A DNA stretch of 5,392 nucleotides from Patescibacteria group bacterium (GTDB lineage Bacteria > Patescibacteriota > Minisyncoccia > Phycocordibacterales > SBAW01). Positions within the stretch are counted from its first letter, which is position 1. Each line of letters starts with the position of its first letter. Positions 1 to 4,993 of this stretch are shown here, piece after piece. The position numbers and the translations under genes are program-made. The notes under the pieces are model-generated. The model searched no databases and was not told the origin of the DNA. It worked only from the letters and a program-made list of their open reading frames with translations. The stretch covers positions 1 to 5,392 of the forward strand of contig JAGWIT010000051.1 of assembly GCA_028866155.1 (NCBI GenBank), in the 5' to 3' direction.

Positions 1-891
1 CTCGACTTTTGGCGCAACGGTTTCGTATCCTTTGCATCGGTCCTGATGATGGTGTTTACGCTCTTTATCATCGGGCTCGCCATTTTTACCGGCGTTATCC
101 TCAACACGACCCTCCAGCAATTCCGCGACAAGGCGGACATGAACGTCTATTTCACCACCGACGCGACCGAAGACCAGATACTCACGTTGCAAAAGACGGT
201 CGCCGCGCTCCCCGAAGTCGCCTCGACCCAGTACGTCTCTGCCGATGATGCGCTCGCCAACTTCCGCGAGCTCCACCAAAACGATCAGCTGACGCTCCAG
301 GCGCTTGACCAGCTCGGCGGCAACCCGCTCGGCGCGGTCCTCAACGTCAAAGCGAAGGACATCTCGCAGTATGGCGTCATTGCCAACTTTCTCCAGCAGC
401 AGGAGGCGCTCCAGACCGGCCAGCCGCAGATAATCGACAAGATAAATTATTTTGACGCCGACCAGCAAAATGCGATAAACCGCCTCGCGCAAATCACCGA
501 CTCCTCAAAATGGATAGGTGTCGCCATTATTTTAATTTTCGTCGCCATCACCATCGCCATTTCTTTTAACACCTTGCGCTTGGCTATCTATACCTCGCGC
601 GAAGAGATATCCGTGATGCGGCTCGTGGGCGCGGGGCAGGGCTACATCCGCGCGCCATTTTTGGTCGAGGGCATTCTCTACGGACTCATCGCCGGCATGA
701 TCACGATGCTCCTGTTTTACCCACTCACGTGGTGGCTGGGGAGCTCGACCCAAAACTTTTTCGGCGGCATCAACGTCTTTTCGTATTACCTCACCAATTT
801 TCCGCTTCTCTTTCTTATCATCGTCGGCTCGGGTGTTTTGCTGGGTGCGATAGCGAGCTACTTGGCGGTTCGCAGGTACTTAAAGATTTAA
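1..891 (+). CDS. ftsX: Cell-division protein FtsX, 5'-truncated by window edge
   Basis: Integral membrane subunit of the FtsEX complex, an ABC-transporter-like machine that couples FtsE ATPase activity to peptidoglycan hydrolase activation at the septum. The frame is open from base 1 to a TAA at 889-891, giving 296 visible residues. The ATG at 46 is internal: the 15 residues before it (beginning LDFWRNGF) match the conserved cytoplasmic approach to TM1, so the true start is upstream. Visible order: TM1 (about residues 8-35), a polar extracytoplasmic domain (about 36-170), then TM2 (171-197), TM3 (219-245) and TM4 (268-290). The FtsX/MacB-type signature EEISVMRLVGAG follows TM2, and a short basic tail (RRYLKI) ends the protein. 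This is the normal 4-TM FtsX layout. ftsE would be expected just upstream, outside the window. No convincing terminator separates it from pyrG, so some read-through is possible. Family identity is confident; the hydrolase partner is unknown. Confidence 0.93.
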   Translation, partial: LDFWRNGFVSFASVLMMVFTLFIIGLAIFTGVILNTTLQQFRDKADMNVYFTTDATEDQILTLQKTVAALPEVASTQYVSADDALANFRELHQNDQLTLQALDQLGGNPLGAVLNVKAKDISQYGVIANFLQQQEALQTGQPQIIDKINYFDADQQNAINRLAQITDSSKWIGVAIILIFVAITIAISFNTLRLAIYTSREEISVMRLVGAGQGYIRAPFLVEGILYGLIAGMITMLLFYPLTWWLGSSTQNFFGGINVFSYYLTNFPLLFLIIVGSGVLLGAIASYLAVRRYLKI

Positions 892-924
892 CTTTAAGTT
901 CATTATAAACCAGATAAGGATCCG

Positions 925-933
925 TGTTATAGT
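925..933 (+). promoter_or_regulatory. Extended -10 promoter element of pyrG
   Basis: TGT followed by TATAGT (928-933) forms an extended -10 element (TGn plus a hexamer matching TATAAT at 5 of 6 bases). No good -35 hexamer lies 16-18 bases upstream, as is common for extended -10 promoters. Transcription would begin near A939, leaving a leader of about 12 bases before the pyrG ATG at 951. That leader has only a weak purine run (AAGAGA) and no clear Shine-Dalgarno. The start site is inferred. Confidence 0.5.
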
Positions 934-950
934 CTTACATTAAGAGAAAT

Positions 951-2660
951 ATGGCGGTCAAGCAGAAGCGAAAGACGAAGACACGGGCTCCCAAATATGT
1001 CTTCGTCGTCGGTGGCGTCATGTCGGGCATCGGCAAGGGCGTCGCGACCTCGGCCATCGGGCGCATACTAAAGAGCAAGGGCTTCAAAGTGACGGCGCTC
1101 AAAATCGATCCGTACATCAATGTCGATGCCGGCACCATGAACCCGACCGAGCACGGCGAGGTGTTTGTGCTCGACGACGGCTACGAGACCGACCAGGATA
1201 TGGGCAACTATGAGCGCTTCTTGGGCGAGACATTGCCAAGCGTCAATTATATGACCACCGGCCGCGTCTACTTAGAGATCATCCGCCGCGAGCGCAACTT
1301 GGAGTTCAAGGGCAAAAACGTCGAGGTCGTGCCGCACGTGCCTCTGGAGGTCCTGCGCCGCATCAAAGAGGCGCAGAAAAAAGCGAAGGCCGACATCACT
1401 CTGGTTGAGGTGGGCGGCACTATCGGCGAATATCAGAACATAATCTTTCTTGAAGCGGTGCGGCAGCTCCGGCACGAGTGCCCGGATGACGTCGCGGTGG
1501 TGATGCTCTCCTATGTGCCGGTGCCCAATAACATCGGCGAGATGAAGACCAAACCGACCCAGTATGCCAGCCGCGAGCTCAACTCGGCGGGCCTGCAGGC
1601 CGACGTCATCTTGGCTCGCGCTATCGTACCTCTGGACCAAAAGCGCAAAGAAAAAATCGCGACGTTCTGCAATGTCGCGCCCAAGCGCGTCATCTCGGCG
1701 CCCGATGTAGAGAGCATCTACGATGTGCCGCTCAATTATGAAAAGGACGGCCTCGGCGATATTTTGACCGAGGTGCTCGGCCTGCCGGCGCGCAAAACAA
1801 AGCTTGACGACTGGAAGGAGTTCGTCCGCAAGTCAAAGAATGGCAATCGCACCGTTGAGCTGGCGGTCGTCGGCAAATATTTTGACTCGGGGAGCTTTGT
1901 GCTCTCGGACGTCTATATCTCCGTGCTCGAAGCGCTCAAGGCCGCGAGCTATCATCAAAACTTCAAGCCGCGCATCACCTATTTAAATTCAAAAGATTTC
2001 GAGTCCGGCAAATTGTCTTTGGACGAGCTCAGCAACTATCAGGGCGTGCTCATCCCCGGCGGCTTCGGCGAGACGGGCATCGAGGGCAAGATAAAGGTCA
2101 TACAATACGTGCGCGAAAATAATATTCCGTACTTTGGGCTGTGCTACGGCATGCAGTTGATGGTCATCGAATTTGCGCGCAATGTCGCCAAGCTCAAAGG
2201 CGCTCACACGACCGAAATTGATAACGATTCGCCGCATCCGGTCGTTGCCATCATGGAGGCGCAAAAAGAAAAAATACAAAAACAAGATTACGGCGGCACC
2301 ATGCGCCTCGGCGCCTACCCCTGCAAGCTCAAAGAGGGGAGCATCGCGCGCGCGGCCTATGGTGTGCCCAAGATTTTCGAACGGCATCGGCACCGTTTTG
2401 AGGTCAATCCAAACTATATCGATACATTAGAAGATGCGGGTCTTGTATTCTCCGGCCAATCGCCCGACGGCGTGCTCATGGAGATTGCCGAACTCTCCCG
2501 CGAGGCGCACCCGTTCATGCTCGGCACGCAGTTTCATCCAGAGTTCCTCTCGCGGCCGCTCTCGCCGCACCCGCTCTTCACCGCCTTCCTTAAAGCCGCG
2601 AACGGGAAGGCAGCCGCCCATGCGTTCGCCAACAAAACGAAAGTTGCTTCAGCCGGCTAA
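951..2660 (+). CDS. pyrG: CTP synthase (glutamine-hydrolysing)
   Basis: Converts UTP, ATP and glutamine to CTP, the last step of de novo pyrimidine nucleotide synthesis, in the cytoplasm; the family works as a tetramer. The 569 residues comprise an N-terminal synthetase (amidoligase) domain (about 14-280) and a C-terminal class-I glutaminase domain (about 300-550). Visible sites: P-loop-like GGVMSGIGKG with K29; DPYINVDAGTM (53-63); Mg ligands D83 and E153 (E. coli D72 and E140); KTKPTQ (199-204) for pyrimidine nucleotide binding; oxyanion region PGGFGETG; nucleophile C398 in GLCYGMQ; and H529/E531 in FHPEF completing the triad. Oddities: a Lys/Arg-rich N-terminal extension of about 12 residues relative to E. 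coli, and GEYQN (159-163) where most bacterial enzymes have GDIES. Several motifs (SGIGKG, NVDAGT, GNYERFL) recall eukaryotic-type CTP synthases. The ATG at 951 is the first in frame and sits just behind the promoter. A terminator follows directly. The enzyme should be active since all catalytic residues are present. Confidence 0.98.
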   Translation: MAVKQKRKTKTRAPKYVFVVGGVMSGIGKGVATSAIGRILKSKGFKVTALKIDPYINVDAGTMNPTEHGEVFVLDDGYETDQDMGNYERFLGETLPSVNYMTTGRVYLEIIRRERNLEFKGKNVEVVPHVPLEVLRRIKEAQKKAKADITLVEVGGTIGEYQNIIFLEAVRQLRHECPDDVAVVMLSYVPVPNNIGEMKTKPTQYASRELNSAGLQADVILARAIVPLDQKRKEKIATFCNVAPKRVISAPDVESIYDVPLNYEKDGLGDILTEVLGLPARKTKLDDWKEFVRKSKNGNRTVELAVVGKYFDSGSFVLSDVYISVLEALKAASYHQNFKPRITYLNSKDFESGKLSLDELSNYQGVLIPGGFGETGIEGKIKVIQYVRENNIPYFGLCYGMQLMVIEFARNVAKLKGAHTTEIDNDSPHPVVAIMEAQKEKIQKQDYGGTMRLGAYPCKLKEGSIARAAYGVPKIFERHRHRFEVNPNYIDTLEDAGLVFSGQSPDGVLMEIAELSREAHPFMLGTQFHPEFLSRPLSPHPLFTAFLKAANGKAAAHAFANKTKVASAG

Positions 2661-2664
2661 ACGG

Positions 2665-2707
2665 CAAACCGCGCAGCATTGCGCTGCGCGGTTTGAAGAC
2701 CTTTTTT
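2665..2707 (+). terminator. Rho-independent-like terminator of pyrG
   Basis: A perfect 13-bp stem (arms 2665-2677 and 2683-2695, GC-rich core CCGCGCAGC) with a 5-base loop ATTGC starts 4 bases after the pyrG stop. A run of six T (2702-2707) follows, but only after a 6-base spacer (AAGACC), so the U-tract is offset from the stem. It lies between the convergent ends of pyrG and the SWIB gene and could block transcription from both sides, although the minus-strand side has no T-run after the stem. Confidence 0.8.
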
Positions 2708-2714
2708 AGTTTAT

Positions 2715-2969
2715 TTAAGAAAGGTGTTTGGAGACGAGCTTGGTCATCTCGAACATATTGACGGTCTTTTTGCCGCCAAAAACCTTTTGTAGGTCCGCAT
2801 CTGCGTCGATATTGCGCTTGTTCTTCGGATCCTGGAGCCCGTTCTTCTTTATATAAACCCACAGTTTCTTAACGACCTCCGAGCGGGGCATGGGACCCTT
2901 GCCGACGATGACCGCGAGCTCATCGCTAATGTTCATCGGCTTCATGAATGCGGAATTTGATGTTGCCAT
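2715..2969 (-). CDS. Stand-alone SWIB/MDM2 domain protein
   Basis: An 84-residue protein that is almost entirely one SWIB/MDM2 fold (about residues 8-82). Diagnostic pieces are KPMNISDELA (10-19), the PRSEVVKKLWVYIKKNGLQD core (28-47), DPKNKRNID, and the closing VFGGKKTVNMFEMTKLVSKHL pattern, read here in parts. The domain was first defined in eukaryotic SWI/SNF chromatin-remodelling subunits and MDM2. Stand-alone bacterial copies are known in Chlamydiae and are frequent in CPR genomes, where a DNA- or chromosome-associated role is suspected but not established. The protein is basic and has no signal peptide or membrane segment, so it should be cytoplasmic. It is convergent with pyrG and has its own promoter right at the start codon. 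There is no Shine-Dalgarno before the ATG (2967-2969). Family assignment is strong; the cellular function is unknown. Confidence 0.93.
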   Translation of the reverse strand: MATSNSAFMKPMNISDELAVIVGKGPMPRSEVVKKLWVYIKKNGLQDPKNKRNIDADADLQKVFGGKKTVNMFEMTKLVSKHLS

Positions 2970-2979
2970 AGCTATATAA

Positions 2980-2985
2980 ATTATA
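2980..2985 (-). promoter_or_regulatory. -10 box (TATAAT) of the SWIB gene, near-leaderless
   Basis: On the minus strand a perfect TATAAT occupies 2985-2980, ending 10 bases before the SWIB start codon. Transcription from the expected distance would begin near 2973, giving a leader of only about 4 bases. No recognisable -35 box is present. The surrounding sequence is an AT-rich near-palindrome that also reads TATAAT on the plus strand (2984-2989), so the direction of use is not certain from sequence alone. Confidence 0.5.
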
Positions 2986-3015
2986 TAATGCGCACGTGGG
3001 GACAGTATAGCATGG

Positions 3016-3041
3016 AAAAGCCCCTGTAAAGGGGCTTTTTT
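3016..3041. terminator. Bidirectional intrinsic terminator
   Basis: Arms AAAAGCCCC (3016-3024) and GGGGCTTTT (3031-3039) form a 9-bp stem around the loop TGTAAA. On the plus strand it ends in six T (3036-3041), a textbook terminator; on the minus strand it ends in four T. Its likely job is to end the minus-strand DUF5666-like gene, whose stop lies about 25 bases away. The stronger plus-strand orientation has no obvious plus-strand gene to serve. Confidence 0.85.
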
Positions 3042-3065
3042 GATCCCTCCTCAAAACTGTGTTTT

Positions 3066-3590
3066 TTAGAAGAATCCGAACAAACGATGGAAGAATCCGC
3101 CGAGCGCTCCCATAAAGCCGCCAAAGCCTTTGGTTGGAATTCCGGAAGCCCTTGAGGTCTTGGGCGCGCCTTGGTCTATGACGGAGGAGGCGGTGACCGC
3201 GGTGCCATTGACGCTACCCTGCACGACCACATGGTCGCCAACCGCGATTTGGGAAACCGACGAAGTAGCGTTGCCTCTATCTATTGTCGCGTGAGAAGCA
3301 TCAACCGAGTAGGTAACGCCGCCTTGAGCGGTCGCGAGGGTGAGAATCGAGCCGTTGATGGCGCTCACCGTGCCGCCGACAACCGGCTGGCCGTTGCCTT
3401 GGATGTTGTTCATCGGAAGAGTCGAGCTGCCGTGCGCGCCGAACTTCATCCCCATGCGGCCGCCCCAGCCGTGGCCGGTTTGGGTTGCGGGCGCAGGCGT
3501 TTGGGCAAATGCCGTCCCGACCGCGAGATTCATAAACAGGGCCGCAGCAACAAGCGAGCCACTGGCCGCAAACAAGAATTTGTTTTTCAT
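3066..3590 (-). CDS. Secreted DUF5666-like beta-rich protein with Gly/Phe-rich tail
   Basis: A 174-residue exported protein. Residues 1-29 are a signal peptide: a basic MKNK start, a hydrophobic core, and a probable cut after AFA. A Gly/Met-rich, low-complexity spacer follows (about 30-65). Residues 70-139 form the domain: VVGGTVSAINGSILTL, then TYSVDASHATI, then SQIAVGDHVVVQGSV, then a final strand TAVTASSVID. This GTV...NGS...T...Y.VDA...I..GD.V.V.G pattern is that of DUF5666-type small beta-barrels, a family without a known biochemical function. The last 20 residues are Gly/Phe-rich (GFGGFMGALGG, then FFHRLFGFF), possibly a membrane- or surface-associating tail. The ATG at 3588-3590 opens the signal peptide directly; no Shine-Dalgarno precedes it. 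A smaller relative lies at 4666-4962. It is on the same strand as the VTT gene upstream, separated by 121 bases. Export is confident; the function is unknown. Confidence 0.85.
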   Translation of the reverse strand: MKNKFLFAASGSLVAAALFMNLAVGTAFAQTPAPATQTGHGWGGRMGMKFGAHGSSTLPMNNIQGNGQPVVGGTVSAINGSILTLATAQGGVTYSVDASHATIDRGNATSSVSQIAVGDHVVVQGSVNGTAVTASSVIDQGAPKTSRASGIPTKGFGGFMGALGGFFHRLFGFF

Positions 3591-3684
3591 ATCTGCAATG
3601 TTGAGGGTTCTGAAAATTAGTATTAATGCGCAAGCGAATTTCAGAGCCTCTTCAGGTATATACGGGAGACGGGTGGGGAAAGGT

Positions 3685-3702
3685 GCGCTTACAAAAAAGC
3701 GC
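3685..3702 (-). terminator. Possible weak hairpin after the VTT gene
   Basis: Inverted repeat GCGCTT (3685-3690) / AAGCGC (3697-3702) with a 6-base loop, beginning 9 bases past the minus-strand stop of the VTT gene. On the minus strand the T-run falls in the stem and loop rather than after the hairpin, so it is not a classical intrinsic terminator. The rest of the 3591-3711 gap, which holds the upstream region of the DUF5666-like gene, shows no clear promoter; only poor -10-like matches (such as TACTAA) are visible. Confidence 0.25.
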
Positions 3703-3711
3703 CATTCTCAA

Positions 3712-4362
3712 CTATGGTTCGCGTCGCACTCCATACTTGAGCAAAAAGAACGTTGCAAGCAAGACGGCCCCAAAGATGGCGCATACGCGGTACAGGAGCG
3801 GCAGTGTGCCGGTATACGCAAAGAAAAATCCAAATGGCATCACGCCTATCGCGGTTGCCGCGACGTAGCTGCCCCATGACATAGAGCTTACAAGTCCGAG
3901 CGCATAGCTTAAAATATCGACCGAGACGAGCATGCGCAACACGACGACACTCCAAAATAAATTGCGCTTCGGTATGCGTTGCTCAACCGCACGCACCCGC
4001 TCAAGGCCAATGAGGCGCTCGACAACCGGCTTGCCAAAATATCGTGCGATACCGAAGGCTGCTGCAGCGCCGAGCGTCCATCCGGCAATGCTCATGAGCG
4101 CGGTCGGCAGGGGGCCGAATACGGCCGCGCCTATAGGAATGAGAAAGGCGATGTCGAGCGGTATGACAAACACCACGAACACCGCTGTGAGCATAATAAA
4201 ACCGACGATACCGAATACGCCCCCACGGGTGACAATGAGAGCTAGTTCGCTGTGATAGCGCTGTGCAAAATACGAGACGAAAAGAAAAATGGCCGCGAGT
4301 GCGAGCAGGGACGCGATTTGTTTGTATAGAGGATTTGACGCCATAATGCGGGATTGGCTCAT
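3712..4362 (-). CDS. VTT-domain (TVP38/TMEM64/DedA-like) membrane protein
   Basis: A 216-residue polytopic membrane protein. Residues 15-34 form a first TM. A hydrophobic stretch at 48-78 leads into the VTT core: FVIPLDIAFLIPIGAAVFGP (65-84), then ALMSIAGWTLGAAAAFGIAR and YFGKP (to about 112). A charged loop follows (113-134), then VVVLRMLVSVDILSYALGL (139-157) and two C-terminal TMs (about 165-186 and 193-210). The order of FGxxxxxxxxxxGxxxGAxxAFxxARYFG followed by an LR...SYALGL segment is typical of TVP38/TMEM64 proteins. Members have been tied to lipid scrambling or flipping and membrane homeostasis; the substrate here cannot be read from sequence. The usual proline after the LR motif (R.xP type) is absent (LRMLVSVD). 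ATG 4362 gives the longest frame; Met7 is an alternative. A weak promoter (gtccaa/attatc on the plus strand, 4415-4442) may serve it. Confidence 0.85.
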   Translation of the reverse strand: MSQSRIMASNPLYKQIASLLALAAIFLFVSYFAQRYHSELALIVTRGGVFGIVGFIMLTAVFVVFVIPLDIAFLIPIGAAVFGPLPTALMSIAGWTLGAAAAFGIARYFGKPVVERLIGLERVRAVEQRIPKRNLFWSVVVLRMLVSVDILSYALGLVSSMSWGSYVAATAIGVMPFGFFFAYTGTLPLLYRVCAIFGAVLLATFFLLKYGVRREP

Positions 4363-4414
4363 TTTACGCTACTCAATCGACGCGTCTCGAGTGCTTTATT
4401 GAAACTTGAAACGA

Positions 4415-4442
4415 ATTATCTTTACAATCGTATCCGGTCCAA
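4415..4442 (-). promoter_or_regulatory. Candidate promoter for the VTT gene
   Basis: Read on the minus strand: TTGGAC (4442-4437), a 16-base spacer, then GATAAT (4420-4415), which matches TATAAT at 5 of 6 bases. The -35 matches only in its first three bases. Transcription would start about 45 bases before the VTT ATG. It lies just downstream of the tRNA gene; read-through from the tRNA is an alternative source of transcript. Confidence 0.3.
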
Positions 4443-4480
4443 CCCTATCCTGGGTACATTATATTGCTCAAAAAGTCGAG

Positions 4481-4551
4481 CTGGGAGACTAGGATTCGAA
4501 CCTAGATAAACAGATCCAGAGTCTGTTGTCCTACCATTAGACGATCTCCCA
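4481..4551 (-). tRNA. tRNA-Gln, anticodon CUG
   Basis: A 71-base cloverleaf on the minus strand. The acceptor stem TGGGAGA pairs perfectly with TCTCCCA, with discriminator G. The D arm is GTC...GAC with loop TAATGGTAG. The anticodon stem ACAGA/TCTGT encloses the 7-base loop CTCTGGA, so the anticodon is CTG (reads CAG, glutamine). The T stem CTAGG/CCTAG encloses TTCGAAT. The weak first pair (U1-A72) and G73 fit glutamine identity. CCA is not encoded (CTC follows), so it must be added by a CCA-adding enzyme. Five T (plus-strand A run 4470-4474) sit 6 bases past the 3' end and may act in termination. Glutamine charging in such organisms may be direct or through Glu-tRNA(Gln) amidation; this window does not tell. 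Confidence 0.97.
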
Positions 4552-4557
4552 ATTACC

Positions 4558-4572
4558 GCTCCTTTGCGGAGC
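4558..4572 (-). other. Small hairpin in the tRNA-Gln 5' leader
   Basis: GCTCC (4558-4562) and GGAGC (4568-4572) form a 5-bp stem with a 5-base loop, ending 6 bases before the mature tRNA 5' end. It may help keep the precursor leader from pairing with the tRNA, or it may be chance. Confidence 0.3.
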
Positions 4573-4584
4573 AAGTGCCAATCA

Positions 4585-4613
4585 AAAATACACTAAAACG
4601 CCTGATTTCTCAA
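4585..4613 (-). promoter_or_regulatory. Candidate promoter of tRNA-Gln
   Basis: Read on the minus strand: TTGAGA (4613-4608, one mismatch to TTGACA), a 17-base spacer, then TATTTT (4590-4585, four of six bases of TATAAT). Another -35-like TTGACG lies at 4621-4616. Transcription would begin near 4578, giving a leader of roughly 27 bases that RNase P would remove. That leader contains the small hairpin at 4558-4572. Confidence 0.4.
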
Positions 4614-4650
4614 TGCGTCAAGAGTAACTTATCTTCATCTGCCGCGTATA

Positions 4651-4656
4651 TATAGT
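4651..4656 (+). promoter_or_regulatory. -10 box (TATAGT), apparently leaderless
   Basis: TATAGT, the same hexamer as in the pyrG promoter, ends 9 bases before the ATG at 4666. The expected start is about A4663, leaving a leader of about 3 bases, too short for a ribosome binding site. An overlapping TATATA (4647-4652) is an alternative and would give about 7 bases. No good -35 is seen. Confidence 0.5.
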
Positions 4657-4665
4657 ATAGGCATT

Positions 4666-4962
4666 ATGAAAAACAAGCTCATCTATATCATTGGGGGCAC
4701 CATCGTGGCAGGCTCGCTCATGTTCGGCGGCTCAGCTTATGCCAGCACCAAAGCGCCCGCCATCTTTGGCACGGTCACGAGCGTCGACGGCCCAAACATC
4801 ACGGTTACTGGCAAGACGGGGCGCAACAAAGAGACGACTACCTACACGGTGAACGCTTCACAGGCGCAAGTGAGCGCGGGACTCGGCTTAGGCGCCAAAA
4901 AATTAGCAACAGCCCAGGTTGCGATAGGCGACCAGGTCGCGGTCTTGAGCGTTGCGTCTTAA
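4666..4962 (+). CDS. Small secreted DUF5666-like protein
   Basis: A 98-residue exported protein related to the one at 3066-3590. Residues 1-26 are a signal peptide (MKNK start, hydrophobic core, probable cut after AYA). The remainder is one short beta-rich domain: IFGTVTSVDGPNITVTGKTG (33-52), TTTYTVNASQAQV (57-69), then TAQVAIGDQVAVLSVAS to the end. The match to the larger relative is clear over GTV.S.(N/D)G..(L/I)T, TY.V(D/N)AS.A and the (Q)(I/V)AIGD/AVGD.V.V block. It stops where the relative continues into a further strand (VNGTAVTASSVID), so this domain is short by one strand or ends in a different way. It has neither the Gly-rich spacer nor the Phe-rich tail. No Shine-Dalgarno. It is followed after 31 bases by the peptidoglycan-binding gene, so co-transcription is plausible. 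Export is confident; the function is unknown. Confidence 0.85.
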   Translation: MKNKLIYIIGGTIVAGSLMFGGSAYASTKAPAIFGTVTSVDGPNITVTGKTGRNKETTTYTVNASQAQVSAGLGLGAKKLATAQVAIGDQVAVLSVAS

Positions 4963-4983
4963 AAAAGAAAATCTGATAGACTG

Positions 4984-4988
4984 AAGGG
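4984..4988 (+). promoter_or_regulatory. Ribosome binding site of the peptidoglycan-binding gene
   Basis: AAGGG lies 5 bases before the ATG at 4994, giving a partial Shine-Dalgarno match. It is the clearest one in the window and supports this start codon and translation as a downstream gene of a polycistronic message with the 4666-4962 gene. Confidence 0.5.
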
Positions 4989-4993
4989 CAAGC

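Noticed and set aside
46..48. ATG at 46 as the start of ftsX
   Set aside because: It would remove part of TM1 and the conserved preceding residues; the frame is open to base 1, so the gene is cut by the window edge.
895..905. Short palindrome near the ftsX stop (AACTT T AAGTT, about 890-901) as a terminator
   Set aside because: Only five AT-rich base pairs and no following T-run; too weak to call.
1272..1640. Minus-strand frames within pyrG
   Set aside because: The plus strand encodes an intact CTP synthase with all catalytic motifs; the opposite frames are shadows rich in His/Arg/Leu.
3011..3028. Five-codon plus-strand frame (MEKPL) at the terminator as a leader peptide for attenuation
   Set aside because: No plus-strand gene follows and the frame has no codon bias that would sense anything; most likely chance.
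3171..3620. Plus-strand open frame of 149 residues across the DUF5666-like gene
   Set aside because: It lies antisense to a gene with a clear signal peptide and domain, is rich in Arg/Gly/Ala as expected from an opposite-strand shadow, and has no domain pattern.
3340..3879. Plus-strand open frame of 179 residues spanning the end of one minus-strand gene and the next
   Set aside because: It crosses two well-supported minus-strand genes and their gap, with no recognisable motif or ribosome binding site.
3932..4255. Plus-strand frames opposite the VTT gene
   Set aside because: The minus strand gives a coherent multi-TM protein; these are low-complexity antisense frames.
4379..4386. GACGCGTC palindrome upstream of the VTT gene as an operator
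   Set aside because: A single 8-base palindrome with no second copy in the window and no linked regulator.
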